Below are positions 10,700-22,974 of a stretch of DNA of 64,000 nt, in pieces. The DNA comes from Adiantum capillus-veneris. Lineage: Eukaryota > Streptophyta > Polypodiopsida > Polypodiales > Pteridaceae. The translations under genes were made by a program, and so were the position numbers. The stretch is taken from contig CM043971.1 of assembly GCA_014529385.2 (NCBI GenBank), forward strand, positions 25,708,769-25,772,768, given 5' to 3'. Within the stretch, counting starts at the first letter, position 1. Each line of letters begins with the position of its first letter. The notes beneath the pieces are model-generated. The model was not told the origin of the DNA and ran no database searches. It worked only from the letters and a program-made list of their open reading frames with translations.

Positions 10700-12361
10700 G
10701 CCGAAGCAACTCCAAGATCCGAGCGCAAGAGGATGAAACATGACTCATTGAGGCCTTTGGTAAGAATGTCTGCAATCATCTAGTCACTTGGACAGTGTTA
10801 AACCATAATGGTTCCTTTGTGTACTTCATACCAGACATAATGATAATGGACATGAGCAATGTGCTTTGACTTATTATGTTGAACATAGTCTTTTGCAAGA
10901 CTAATATCACTTTGGTTGTCACACCGCAAGGGTGTGCTAGAAGGAGGAGAGTGACCAATATCAAAACCAACATTTGTTGAAGCTAGATCAGCTCATGAGA
11001 TGCAAGTGATGCCGCAACATATTCTGACTCAGTCGTAGAAACTGCAACATAGCGTTGTTTCTTGCTGGTCCAAGAAACAAGACAACCAGTTATAAAGAAG
11101 CAATTTCCACTAGTAGATTACATAGATAAATGTGAGCTTTCCCAGTTTGCATATGTGTAACCCAAAAGAGAAAGAGATTGCATAGAATTCGATGTGAATT
11201 GTCATCGCGAGACCAAACCAAAATCTCTAGTGCCTTTCAAGTATTTGCTGCAGACCAATGCTTAAGAGAACGACGTGCAAAATGTTGTCCAAGATAATTA
11301 GCAACAAACAGAATATCACAACGAGTGTTCATGGCAACAAACTGAAGACATCCAAGAAAGTTAGCATAAGGTTGATTTGTGACAAGTTGACCGCCATTGT
11401 CAGAAGTGTTCTTCGTAGAGCTCGCAAGACAAGGTGTGTTGGCTGAATGTGCATATTCCATACCAAATTTTTGAATAGTAACTCCAATAAACTTTGATTG
11501 TCAAAGGATTAAAATACCTTTTTTACGATTCCATTGGAACTGAATGCCAAGACACGAGTGAATCTCTCCAAGATCCACCATATGAAATGCAGAAGACAAT
11601 AACTTTTTGACTTGCTGAAGAAATCTCAAATCATTGGAAACAAGGATGGTATCATCTACATAAAGAGCAAGAATCATGAAACTGCTACCTTAGCGTTTTA
11701 TGTATAATTTGAGGTTTGAAGAGCAAGAGATGAATTCTTTAGAGGTGAGAAAAAGATCAAATTTTGTATACAAGGCTCGTGAAGCTTGTTTGAGACCATA
11801 TAGAGCCTTATGGAGTTGAGCAACAAGGTCTTCTGTACCTGGAATAACAAACCCTTTTGGTTGTTCCATATAAATTTTCTCTTCCAAGTCACAATTAAGA
11901 AAATAAATTTGCACATCCATTTGATGAGATTCTAAATCAAATTGAACAACAATTTCCAATAAAACTTGAACACTTGTAATGAAAACAACTGGTGAAAAGG
12001 TCTCTTGATAATCAACACCAGCTACTTGGGAGTAACCTTTTGCAACTAAACATGCCTTGAACATGTCAAAAGATCCATCTGCTTTTACGTTTGTCTTATA
12101 CACCCACCTACACTTAATAGTTGTAAGACCAGGAGGTAGTTCAGTTAGTATCCATATACCTTTAGAGATAAGAGAATCGTACTCTGCTTCCATAGCCTCT
12201 TGCCATTGATCCTTTTGCGGTAAAGAGATAGCTTCATCATAGGTAACGGGATCTTCAGAAGTAGAGAAAGCATTATCAACAATATGGTCATCATAAGCAT
12301 GACACGAGCCATATTCAAAATCAATAGGTAGATCAATAAAAATATCAATATCATCATTCAC
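10700..12361 (-). pseudogene. Copia-1 reverse transcriptase and RNase H
   Basis: RT begins with DEAISLPQKDQWQEAMEAEYDS and WVYKTNVKADGS. It continues through CLVAKGYSQVAGVDYQETFSP, the LHKALYGLKQASRA motif and the catalytic LYVDDTILVSN near 11650. RNase H follows (AVSTTESEYVAAS near 11020, with the first aspartate of the YADW motif changed to Asn). In-frame stops occur, for example TAA just before GSSFMIL. Copia-2 (23292-25020) is the better-preserved relative. The enzyme would have copied element RNA into DNA. Here it is inactive. Confidence 0.85.
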
Positions 12362-13562
12362 GACATAGATATAAGTCTCCTATACCCTTTACTTGACAGG
12401 TCGTATCATCAGCAAGATAAACAACACGTTGAAATGGTAGTGGATGATAGTTATGGAGCTACTTAGACTGATATGTCATATTTCTTGTAGCACTAGAATC
12501 AACAATAAAAAGTGATCAATCACATACGTAAAGTATTCTGTCTCAAGAAACTGAACATAGGACACAGCTTGTTTCTGGTACAATATTGTTTTGATGTTCA
12601 GTAGCATATGCTCTATTACGATCTGTGTCGAATCGATGCTTATAACACATATGAGTGGAATGATTAGATCGTCCAAAATATTCACAAGAAGAAGAAGAAG
12701 AGTCTCTAGATAAACGTGGTTGTTTCGTGGTAATATTGTGTTCTTCATCATATTGACGTGCCCAACAATCATCTTCAGTATGACCAATTATGTTGGAATA
12801 AGAACATTGCTTATTAGGAAATTTGAGATGAGAGAAAATATTACCGTGATGGCCACCTCTGCGGTTTCCTCGTTGAAATGGACACCTTCGAGCATAAAAA
12901 GCAGATTTCATCTGTTGTGACTCAATCTCCTCTTATGAGATCATAGTTGTATTATGACTATCATTACATTGTTCTTGACGTTGAGAGTACTCAATTAAAG
13001 ACATGCAGGCTTGGTCGAAATCAAGACCATATTTATTAGAGAGAATAGTAACAATGTTATGATAAGAGGAGTCCTTTACCATATCAAGAAGAAGTGTAAT
13101 CAGTTGTTTTTATGGAACCGTCATGGCAACACCAACTTCATATTGTAACTTAATAAGAAACCCTCTCAAATAAAGTATTTCTGTAATAAATTTATTCTGA
13201 AAGTTTGCAATAAGGTACTTCCATACGTCGTGAGAAGTAGGCAGTTTATACATATCAAGCAAAAGGGAATCTGTAAGAGCAAAAATCATATACCAAGGAG
13301 TTGCTTTATCATGTCGTTGCCAATCTGTGTACGCAACATTCCAATCTTCAAATATAGGTCCTTCAATGATAAGCACGTTATCATGATCCGTATCAACAGG
13401 CTGAGGCAGACAAACACAATTTCCAAGGACAACATAAGAGAGTTTATCACCTTCAAGAATTAAAAACATCTTTTCTTTCCAGCCTGGAAATCATTGTCCT
13501 TGGAAAGGAGGAACAGAAAGCTCGCCAGAAGGAAAGTCGTTGACGAGAATAGTCATAGCCAT
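12362..13562 (-). pseudogene. Copia-1 Gag with protease remnant
   Basis: Start chosen at ATG 13562 (MAMTILVNDFPSGELSVPPF), the same start as Copia-2 at 32679. The Gag body follows (LTDSLLLDMYKLPTSHDVWKYL, then an Arg/Gly-rich RRGGHHGN). Both zinc knuckles are damaged: CSYSNIIGHTEDDC and CEYFGRSNHSTHMC each lack their second Cys. The protease active site near 12490 reads VDSSATRN, with D-S-G changed to D-S-S. Directly after LADDTTCQVKGIGDLY the sequence jumps to RT, marking the internal deletion. A stop (TGA) follows FQGQ near 13490. Confidence 0.8.
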
Positions 13563-14331
13563 ATCTTGTTGTTGCGAGAATACGTATAAGATAAGGTCGC
13601 AGAATCTGCACACCATATATGGTGAAGGCTGCAATTAGGAACAAGAGAAATATGGTGATTGTGTTCTGTCAACGATAAACACAAGAAGGATGCTCAATAA
13701 ACATCCAAAGATGTGAGAGACGTCACCCAAAAAAGCAAGAAAAAGGAGACATTAATAAAAAAAGAGTCCTCAAACTAGAGTGACATGAGACACAAGATTG
13801 ATGGCCACAATATGAATAGAGAAAAGCTAAATTTGCTTGAAAAAGTTCACGCCAAAATTAGAAAAATAATCGTGGATGCTTCACGAAGATGCACGAGGAC
13901 GAAAGCTGTGTCAAGCTCAATTGTAGTAAAAACAACATAACTTTCTGCTGCGAACTCTGATTGACGCAAACCTAGAACTCAAATCAAAGAGCTTGACGAG
14001 ATGAACAAGTTTTGGATGAAAAGTTCCATGTATGCTGCACTCTATTGTGCTTTACTCGTTTCTCCAAATTTTGAGTAGAAGGCCCCCAAAAATTGAGATG
14101 AAGTTCAAGGTGTCAAAACAAATCAATAAGAGAACTTAATTAACGATTCATTATATTGGTTATTAATAAACACCACACAAAACACGAATCATATTCTTCT
14201 TAACAAAAAACAATCACAATTAACAAGAATCAATGCTCAAAAATAAAATTTGTAGGAATTTTGAATCTTACATGTGAATCGCATACACATATTGTTTTGT
14301 CACCATAAATTGAATCGGCACGTGATCGTTA
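13563..14331 (-). other. Copia-1 untranslated leader
   Basis: No coding frame is supported. It aligns by eye with 32680-33425 in Copia-2 (CACAAGATTGATGGCCACAATATGAAT and related blocks), confirming one family. Confidence 0.6.
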
Positions 14332-14345
14332 CCGCTCTGATACCA
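14332..14345 (-). other. Copia-1 primer-binding site
   Basis: Minus strand TGGTATCAGAGCGG immediately after the 5' LTR. It is the standard match to the 3' end of initiator Met tRNA used by plant copia elements. Confidence 0.9.
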
Positions 14346-14552
<207 letters not shown>

Positions 14553-14717
14553 GAACCTACCAATGAAGACGGCGGTATTGTGTTCTTCAAGATGTTCCTT
14601 TGATATGTAGGTTACGTTGGCCGTTTTTACTGAACTTAGATGCAACTGGTATGGTGGAAATTCTTGCAGCTTTTCTTTTTGAGTCATCCTCTTCTTTGCT
14701 TTCTCAGTCGCCTGCAT
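14553..14717 (-). pseudogene. Accessory ORF of unit B, N-terminal part
   Basis: Starts at Met 14717 (MQATEKAKKRMTQKEKLQEF) and runs into GRF, where Copia-1 interrupts it. The next codons (KSE) are found at 10290 on the far side of the element. It parallels the ORF at 463 in unit A. See the 9071-10295 entry for the remainder. Confidence 0.65.
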
Positions 14718-15249
14718 TACACCCCTTTATATGTCTCATGTGAGACGGCGCTAAAAAGGGGCAACTATGGACTCCAAAAATCACACGCGAAGAAGGTAGA
14801 GATTTCCCTTCTCCAAGAGTGACTAGTGGAAATGCGATGATTTTGGTCTACCTTGGAAATCACCATATCTTCAGTTTCTCCATTAGAGCTCATTTGCTAA
14901 TTATTATTAATTTTTGAGCTGTTTATTGAAAAGATAAAAGGAAATAGTAAAATCCACTAAAAAAATCAAATTGAAAAATCATCAACAATAAAGAAAATCC
15001 ATTGGAAAACACTCTTTTATTAATTTTGATAGATTTGTCCATTTTTAAGCTCCAAAATCAAGAAAAATTAATGAAAATAAGCAAAAGGCTATTTTAAAAT
15101 GTATTTTTTGATATTATATACCCTATTTACACTCATCCGGGAGATATTATCAGTTGAAATTTCCCTATTGATGGGTTTTAAGGGCATTATTGGGTTATTT
15201 TACAAAAAAACACACTTTAACATCCAACTTTTCTCCCTCTTCAAACATT
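14718..15249. other. No gene seen
   Basis: AT-rich stretch between the accessory ORF start and the W-V-P-K region of unit B. No frame, repeat or site stands out. Confidence 0.6.
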
Positions 15250-15944
15250 GCCCTTAATTAATGAAGTTTCCTTCCACTCGCCCTAGATATAGTACTCCAG
15301 GATGATTGTGTGCATGGGTTGAACAATTGTGTCTATGCATAGCCCTGGTTGGCTCTATCATGCTTTGAAGGTCAAGGAAATTTAAACCAGTATGCAGTGC
15401 AAGAGTTGGGTCTTGAGTAGTTAACTCAAGGGTTTTCGTGATCGAGGTTTCTAAATTTTTGTTGCTTTTTTCTAAATAGCAGATTTTGTAATTTGTATGC
15501 TCTTTACCCGATTGTACCATTTGGAGGCTTTGGTACACTAATTTCCTAAGGTGTAGGTATCAATGATGACAATTGCTCATATTTAACTCTCCATTGGTAT
15601 TTTGGTTTTTTGTTGATGATTTGTTGTGGTTGAGTTCTTAACTTGCCAGTGATTCATCAACTTTACAATTTGTGGAGAAGATAAATACTCCTTTGGTTTC
15701 CAAACCCATCTAGCCTGCTAGTTTATCTTTTGAAAGATGTTTTTCTCTAGATTGTTATACGTGAAATTGTTTTCAGTATAATAGATGAGTTTTTGGGCAC
15801 CCAAATTTGAGGCGGATTGTTCTTGATTTATGCTTTTGGTACCCAAATCTACCTGAGTCCTTGCATGCTACTTGTAGAATTTGTTTGTCTAGAGGTTGAT
15901 GTAGATTGATTAATCCCTGGGTTTTTTTGTGGGTGACCTCTTTT
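15250..15944 (-). pseudogene. W-V-P-K motif tail following the protease-like ORF of unit B
   Basis: Broken frames downstream of the 15945-16499 ORF repeatedly read a Trp-Val-Pro-Lys motif: IWVPKA (15832-15853), IWVPKN (15786-15810), WVWKPKEYL (about 15690-15718) and ISVPKP (about 15530-15560). Stops between them show decay. The same kind of tail follows the protease of element C and the protease-like ORF of fragment E, so it is probably part of one accessory module. W-V-P-K segments are also known, to my memory, from the gag-pol linkers of some plant copia elements. Function unknown. Confidence 0.5.
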
Positions 15945-16499
15945 CTATTCCTCTTTGCTTGGTGCAATTGGAACTAAGAGCTGTCCTCCTTTAATTGATA
16001 GCTTGAGTAGATTGGTGTCCCAATCTGGTATTGCCTTGTATGTCTGCATCCATGAGATTCCAAGAATCATCGTTTCATTCATATGTTCATCTAGTATGCA
16101 TAGAAATTGATGTGGACATGAAAATCCATATACTATCACTTTCAAGTTAACTTCTCCCAATTTCGGTGTTGGGTTTTTGTTGCATCCTTTGATAGCAGAT
16201 ATTCTCGATGCTAAAGACTGATTCATAGCTTTCTTGTAAGTGGAACAACTAACTAGAATCATTTGAGATTTGGTATCTACTAATGCATTTGTGCTATGAT
16301 TGTTCAATTGTACTGTCATGCAAAGGTCAATTTTATCCAACCATTCATCATCTATCCAACAATGCATCATCCTGTGATTCCCATAGTCTTTCATCTGGTT
16401 CCAAAGTGCTGATGGGAATAGGTGTTTGTTGATTCCTGAGAGAAGATTTCCTCTTAAGTACTCAAAGTCGAGCTTCCTCTTGAGCTTCATCAATAACAT
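15945..16499 (-). pseudogene. Second, post-integrase retropepsin-like ORF (D-T-K) of unit B
   Basis: An open frame of 184 codons. Residues from about 60 read MTVQLNNHSTNALVDTK, followed by MILVSCSTYKKA and, near the end, MILGISWMQTYKAIPDW. This is the layout of an aspartic protease: an ALVDTG-like active site, then an ILGxxWL closing motif followed by a DW/IDW strand. The active-site glycine is lysine (D-T-K). The ORF lies after integrase, while unit B's ordinary protease is before RT. A similar D-T-K domain is in fragment E at 45433. It could be a second protease, a non-catalytic derivative, or a remnant of a different element fused here. Confidence 0.6.
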
Positions 16500-18157
16500 G
16501 TTGTCGTTTAATCTTTATTTGCTTTGCTGCATGCACTTTCTCTAGCAATAAATTGGTTAGTGGAAAATGGTACTTCTTTAATCGGCATCCACTAATCTAG
16601 TTAGCCATTAATTCACCATCTAGAGTGGACAACTTAAGTGCTCCACTTGGAGATACATCTTCAATGATAAACGATCCATTTTCCTTTTTCTTGAATTTGG
16701 GAATGTGTTGCTTAAGGGAATAAACTAAAACTAGGTCCCCTATTTTGAAGATTTTAGTGACTATATGTGAATCAAAAAATTGTTTTTGCTTCCGCTTCTG
16801 TGCATAGATGTGAGCTACATCTATTAGCCTTTGCTCATCAAGTTTTTCTAAATCTTCAAGCCTCTCTAGCAATTCATGTCCCGTTCACTCAAGATCTTTA
16901 GCTACCCTTAGTGTCGAAATAGAAATTATATCGGTAGTATGGCATCAAGACCAAAAACAAGATTAAAGGGTGTAGCATTAAGAGGTGTCTTGAATGAAAC
17001 TCTATAAGCCCATAGAGTGGCATGTAGATTCATTTCCCAATCAGTTCGTCCTGAACTAACCACTTTAGTCAATACAAAGCTAAGCATTTTATTCATGTGC
17101 TCAGCTTGTCCATTTGCTTGTGGATGATATGGAGTGGATTTGTTATGGATTACCATAAATTCATTCAGCAGATACTCAATTACCTCATTGAGGAAATGAG
17201 TTCTTCGACACTGACTATTTATAGTGGAAGTCCATATCTTGTGAATACATTCTCATACAAGAATGTGGCTATGGTTCTAGAATCATTCTTCCTGATTCCC
17301 TTAGCCTTTGCCCACTTGGTCAATTAGTCTGTAGCTACAATGATATATTGAGCCTGAGTTCTATAAGAAGGTGGTTATATTGGCCTGACAAAATCTATGC
17401 CCCATTTTGCAAAAGCCCTAGCCCCCATCATTGGTCTTAAAGACATGCTATCTACCCTAGTTAGTATCTTTGGTATTCATCACATCTTTGAACATATTCT
17501 TTGGCATCTGCAAAAATTGTTGGATACCATATGTCTGCCATTAAAATTGCTCTAGCAGTGGGTTCACTAGAAAAGTGACCTCCAACTAATCGAGCATGTG
17601 CTTGCTCTAGAGTGGGTATATATTCATCTTCATTTGCACAAAGATGCAAATGTTGATCCTTTTTCCTCCGATACAATTGGTTTCCAATAAGAGCATAGTC
17701 TTTTGCTTCAGTTTCAATAGCTCTTTTGAGGCGTTTACTCATATTCTCTAGAAATTTTTTGCTTGATAAGTAAGTAACTAGATAGTTAGTCCACTTAGAA
17801 ACTAGTGAGATTTGAAATAATGTCACATGAGGTATGGGTGGTTGTTTCTGGCATTGCAGACAATATTTCGCAAATGAGTGAACATCACTTCTCATGCTTG
17901 GCCAAAATACTTCAAGTCTCAAGATCCGTTGCATAGTTTGGTCTCCCGCAAAGTGAAGTCCTTCTATGGTTATGTGTGCTTGACTTAGGTATTGGGTTTT
18001 CAGGATTAATACACAAAAGCAATATTCCATCTTTATTTCTTTTGTGTAGCGTTCCAGCTAGTAATTGATACATAGCCAATTGCCCAATTAATCCTGGTGT
18101 AATTGGAAGTGGTATTTGAGAATCCACTTGAGCTATGGTCATCAATGAAACCATATT
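16500..18157 (-). pseudogene. Ty3/gypsy integrase of unit B
   Basis: Order on the minus strand: a zinc-binding-like unit (HITIEGLHFAGDQTMQRIL...CLQCQ, about 17840-17980), a spacer, and a second H-H-C-C unit (EQAHARLVGGHFSSEPT...CDEY, about 17470-17610) whose last Cys is Tyr. The catalytic core follows in interrupted frames (KWGIDFVRPI near 17400, VATD then LTKWAKAKGIRKND, and YHPQANGQAEH near 17110). The C-terminal barrel is GDLVLVYSLKQH and DGELMAN (16597-16872). Two stops lie in the core. The C-terminus is joined to the D-T-K ORF in another frame. Confidence 0.8.
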
Positions 18158-18611
18158 TTATAACCAACGGGGTATCATATCCATGGAGAATATATATGCA
18201 TCTGGTAGATCATTGTCTACCCATTTTGGCGGTTCTCCTGAAATAATCCTTGATAAATGATCTACTCTTTGGTGTGTGGTTCCCTTTTTAACAACCGCAT
18301 AGAAATCAAATTCCAAAAGAACGATGAACGATCTCACTATCCTCTTGTGTTGCATGGCTTGTTGACCAAGTACAATAAATCTTGGTTGTCTACAAAGAAC
18401 ACAAATTTGTTGGATAATAGGTAATGTATATCATTTTTTACGGCATAGAAAATCCCTAATCCTTCTCTTTTGGTGGTTGCATAATTTTTCTTTGCTACAT
18501 TGAATTGTCTACTAGCATAAGAAATGGGAAAATCAATATTTTTTGTCTCTTGGTTGAGCTAATATAGACCCAATGGTAAAATTGGAAGCATAAACATGTA
18601 TATGAAATATC
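18158..18611 (-). pseudogene. RNase H / connection region of unit B
   Basis: Fragmented frames contain IDFPISYASRQFNVAKKNYATTKREGL-like text (spread over shifts) and VDNQDLLYLVNKP. They are followed by a tether reading DFYAVVKKGTTHQRVDHLSR, which corresponds to the usual end of gypsy RNase H (DHLSR). The region lies between RT and integrase as expected. Confidence 0.65.
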
Positions 18612-19560
18612 TTATTCCAATTTGATGCTTTCAATTGGGGCTGAAGTGAGAGCTTCTTTAAGCTTCAAGAAGATTTTTTCACACTCATAAGTCCATACAA
18701 AGAGCGTAATCAATCCATAAACGGGTTTTGCGAGTATAACAGACATATAAATTAATCGTTTGTAATATCCACAATTTCCCATGAAAGCCTGAACCCCTTT
18801 GACTATTGTTGGTATAGGCAATTCAACAATAACATGGATTTTATCCATATCGGTTGCTTTGCCATTTTTAGACACTATATGTCCAAGAATTTTACCGTGC
18901 ATACCCATAAAGATGCACTTTCAGGATTTAAGCAAATCCTATAAAGTCTATATTTTTCAAATACCTTTTTGAGATGTTCAAAATGATCAGATCGGATTGA
19001 TGAATGTACACAAAAATTATCCATATATACTTCCAAGAAATTCCTAAGATATTCTTTGAAATCATGACTCATCAATCTTTGAAAGGTGACAGGAGCATTA
19101 GTTAACCCAAAAGGCATAACCCTATAGGAAAAAATACCCCATTCAATTGCAAAGGTAGTTTTATGTTGATCTTTGGGATAAACCAAAAGTTGATTGTACC
19201 CCAAAAAGCCATCTAAAAAACTGTAAGCTTCTTTTCTTGCAACTTGTTCTAAAACATGCTCGATGATTGGAAGAGGGTAGTTGTCTCTAATGGTGGTGAG
19301 TGCATTCACCTTTTTGAGATTGACACTTTTATTGGGTACCACCACCACTGGAGACACCCAATCTGCGTGTTCAATTTCATAAATGAATTTGGCTTCCTTG
19401 AGCTTTTCAATCTCTTCTTTGATATTTGTGGCCAATGTTTCACTATAAGTATATGTACGTTGTCTACTTGATTTTTCATCATATCTCATAGAAAATATAT
19501 ATTGGTATTCTTTCACTAAGCTTAGCAAAAGCTCTTATTATTATTCAATCAAGGTGTGCG
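18612..19560 (-). pseudogene. Reverse transcriptase of Ty3 unit B
   Basis: Fingers and palm motifs are present in order: EIEHADWVSPVVVVP, VNALTTIRDNYPLPI, YSFLDGFLGYNQ, KTTFAIEWGIFSYRVMPFGL, NAPVTFQRLM and the catalytic box VYMDNFCVHS. Here the second Asp of YMDD is Asn, which should abolish polymerisation. The connection domain follows in another frame (LGHIVSKNGKATD). Some residues between VVVVP and VNLKK are lost compared with the family pattern. Confidence 0.85.
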
Positions 19561-21668
19561 CAATGTAGGCCGGTCTAGGCTCTTCGCCTGGCTCGGCTAT
19601 ATCTATTTTGTTTGCATTTTCAGATCCTTCATATGACTCACCATGTTTTCTTAATTCCCTTAAAGGTTGTTCAACTATGATCTTTCATTCTTCGAGAGTA
19701 TATTTCTTGTAATGGAATGGAACAATTGTTACATCTTTACTCTCTTCCTCGGTTGTTTCCATTTCAGTGGTATACATCTCCTTTAGAGTTTTCTTCAACT
19801 CTTGATATTTTTTCTTTTGTTCAACTCGTGTCATGGATGATTCACCATCATGATGCTTGGGTTTTGATTGAGTTTCCTTTCTCATTTTCCTTGATGTTTC
19901 TTATGTCCCTTGTTTATCGCTTGAAGAATATCTACCCATGATTTTGTCTTTGACAAAATCATGTGTATTTATCTGCATCAGAAACTGTGTATTGTGAGAA
20001 ACTGATGGCAAAGGTCTAGATTTTGAGTTTTTTTTGTCTCCTTTTTTTCTATACCATTTTTGTCTTCTTGTTTTTTTGTTTGGAATTTTTTTTTTAAAAT
20101 TATCTCCTCTTCTTTTTCTGACCCAGAATCATCAGATGTAGCTAAATGATCTTCAAACTCATCAGTAGCATCATAATAGAGGTCTAAAAAGACTTGTTGA
20201 GCTTTTAGTAAGTCCTTGGGTTCCTGAACTTCACCTTCAATGTGAAGGGTTGAGATCATTTGTATGGGAATTATGTTATATCCATCCTCATTGCAAAATT
20301 GAGTACGCATAGACGTATTCACACTCACATCCATTGTTGCCAAAATTTGAGTCCATTCAAATGGCTCAAACAAATGCTCCAAAAAGGGTTCAAGTATATA
20401 TACTTCATCTATGAAATCCCTTTCTGAGATACATTCTTCTCGTTTTAAACTCCTGTTTTTTGAGGCTCCACACATCCAAATAGGTGTGTCTTTGTTTAAC
20501 CAAGATGGAAGCTTTGATTCAGTTGAAGAGAATGAGTCAAATTCTTGAATGGGTGTTCTCATGACATCTCTATAATTGTGGTCTTTCAAATTAACCTTTG
20601 TAATTGATGCCACTTGCTTCAAATACCGGTAATTGTTTCCCCAATCCTGAATGAGTTGTACTTTCCACATGAATGGTCTTCCCAAGATGATTTCATAGCT
20701 AATTTTCTTTCCAAAGTCCACTATTGCAAAAATATGTTGATAATCAAATCCATAGGAACTAACTATCACTTTTTCAAGTAGTGATTCCCATACTTCTTTT
20801 GTAGCTATGGCTATGCTAGATCCACTATCCAGTATTGCCGTAATTTTTATAGGGACGTATCTAATCTCTTTGTTATCCATTTCATGTTTCAATTTTCCCA
20901 AATTTGTTACAACTATCCCTATTATCCCCACCTTCTCTAGAGTTTTTTGTAAATCATTCCATAAATATGGTCTGGTTTTTAACAGTTCTCCCAAGGTAAG
21001 AGTACATTGAATGTCTGTTGACATGATTGAATGGATGTTTTCTACCTTTAGGGTTTGTTCTTCTCTTTTTACTTGAGTGGTTTTACACACTATGGACTCA
21101 TCTTCATTGTCTCCTAAGTAATACGATAATGTTTTTACAATCATTGGTTTAGACATTCCTGATGCTTCAGAGCCGCAATTCCCATACAAGGATTGTATAT
21201 CATTGTCCATATCAGAAGATAAATTGTCTAACCAAACTTCCTCTATAGGAGCTGATTTCAAATTTATGCTCCCATCATTAATTTCTCTCACTTTTTTCCA
21301 TAAATGTCTTGGCCAGTCTTCCTCCACGAACAAAATTCCATCAAAAGTATCTTTAGTGTCAGGAACTATGAGTTCTGGCTCTTTAGTTTCAAGGTGGGGC
21401 TCTACCACCACTTTGGATTTCTTTGTATTGGTTTATAACACAAGCTCCTTAAATTTTGTTATACTCTCAAGCTTGGGTTTTTGTTTTTCCGGCATTTCTT
21501 GAGTAATTCTTACAAAATTTTGATAAGCTCCAAGCTTAGCTTCTTCCATGTCTAGACAAAGGATATTTTTCCCATTTGTTTTCCATGTTTTGGCTTGCTT
21601 TAAGCCCCACTTGAAAAGCTTCCAAGGCTGCATTGATTGGCTCAAAAAATTTGTTTACCAAAATTGAT
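19561..21668 (-). pseudogene. Protease and flanking linkers of unit B
   Basis: A 477-codon open frame (19978-21411) runs from the gag-protease linker (EEDWPRHLWKKVREI, APIEEVWLDNL) through the retropepsin active site AILDSGSSIAIAT and the closing motif IILGRPFM into the protease-RT linker (PSWLNKDTPIWMCGAS). The flap segment present in unit A (LQLADRHIERPLG region, about 26 residues) is absent, so EVWES passes straight to LLEKV. Gag proper is missing: at 21668 the linker abuts LTR L2. A second open piece (19685-19885) continues the linker toward RT. Confidence 0.8.
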
Positions 21669-22583
21669 TGTGGGATGGGTTTCTAACCTAACTCCTATCT
21701 TATTGCAGACATAGCAAGAACCATGAACATAATTGTCAATCCATGGGATGAAGCTGACTTGACTAGTGCACAGAGGCTACAAGAGGGTGTCAATCTCTTG
21801 GAAAACAATAGACAAATCACATCTAACACAAGCTACACTCAAATGACCTAAGTCACCAAAAACTAGTCATCAGTAATCAAACAATACATGACCGTTATAG
21901 CATCCAACGACATTCGAATGTTACAAAACTTATAGGACAAGTATATAAGACATAAGCACACATGCCTATGGTCTAAAATCTCACTTTTGATGAAGTAAAA
22001 AAAATGTGACTATTAACAGCAGTGAGTTTTTGACCTAGTTGTTTTTGACCCTGAATGCATCCAAATGCTTAGCAATGATGCCCCAATACCCTGACTATGC
22101 TTACTTTGTGATTTTCTAGATTAAATTCCTAATTATGATGAATTTAAGCTGCGGTTTTTGGTGATGCCAAAAGCTCTATTTTACCATGATATGTTTATGT
22201 CAATGCGTAGAGCTCTTACCTGCGGTTGCAAGGCAACAGACGACACTGCAATGTGACAATCAACACGGGAGTAGGAAGGATGAGAAAGAGAGAAGTGAGG
22301 TCCGTTAGCTCATGCTGTGTATTTCTTATCCAAAAAAATTAACAATAACTTACAAAAATTGGCTTTTATACATTAGCGAAGTTTCTTTGATAAAAAACTA
22401 ATAATTTGGGAGCTCTAACTAAGGATAAATTGATACAATCTGGAAGCTTATAGCCCCGACTCATCGATTACAATATCCACTTGGAAAATAGGAGCTGCAA
22501 TATTCTCGATTTATCAAAAGAATAAGAGTTCTTACAATGAAAGATCCCAAAAAGTATTACATGGGTTAGCTTCCTTCTAAAAA
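21669..22583 (-). repeat. Long terminal repeat L2
   Basis: Partner of L1 (8189-9056), with the same internal blocks in the same order. It lies at the 5' side of unit B, yet its outer side carries a polypurine tract and accessory-ORF tail, meaning it is also the 3' LTR of a further unit to the right. A gag-removing deletion has joined it to the protease linker. Confidence 0.75.
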
Positions 22584-22596
22584 TCCCCCCCTCCTC
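22584..22596 (-). other. Polypurine tract before LTR L2
   Basis: Minus strand GAGGAGGGGGG, preceded by GGGAGGACACAGTC. It corresponds to the tract at 9057-9070. Confidence 0.75.
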
Positions 22597-22893
22597 GACT
22601 GTGTCCTCCCTTGACACAGTTTCATGGTCTGAAACAGTCTTCGGGTTGAGGGTTGGCGAGGCGGTCTTTAAGTGCTTGTAGAGCTTTCCAATATCTGATG
22701 CGCCATTCTTTCTCAAGGACTTGCAGAAATTGAATAGTGACTTTGTTTTTAATTTCGATGACACAATATACGACAAACCTTGCTGTCAGATTGCTAATCA
22801 CTGGCCATTCTTCTCCATGTGAAGGATCCTGTGTAAAAAGACTCTTCAAATGCGAACATATTGCTTGATGCAAAAAACATACATCTCGCAAAG
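22597..22893 (-). pseudogene. Accessory ORF tail of a third Ty3 unit
   Basis: Reads CMFFASSNMFAFEESFYTGSF, then TARFVVYCVIEIKNKVTIQFLQVLEKE and LYKHLKTASPTLNPKT. These match the aORF end of unit B (CMFVPSRNILAFKEAFYIGFF, VIELKNKVTIEFLQVPEKE). Copia-2 is inserted at 22893 and removes the upstream part from view. At least one frameshift separates the blocks. Confidence 0.65.
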
Positions 22894-22902
22894 TGTTGAT
22901 AT

Positions 22903-22974
<72 letters not shown>

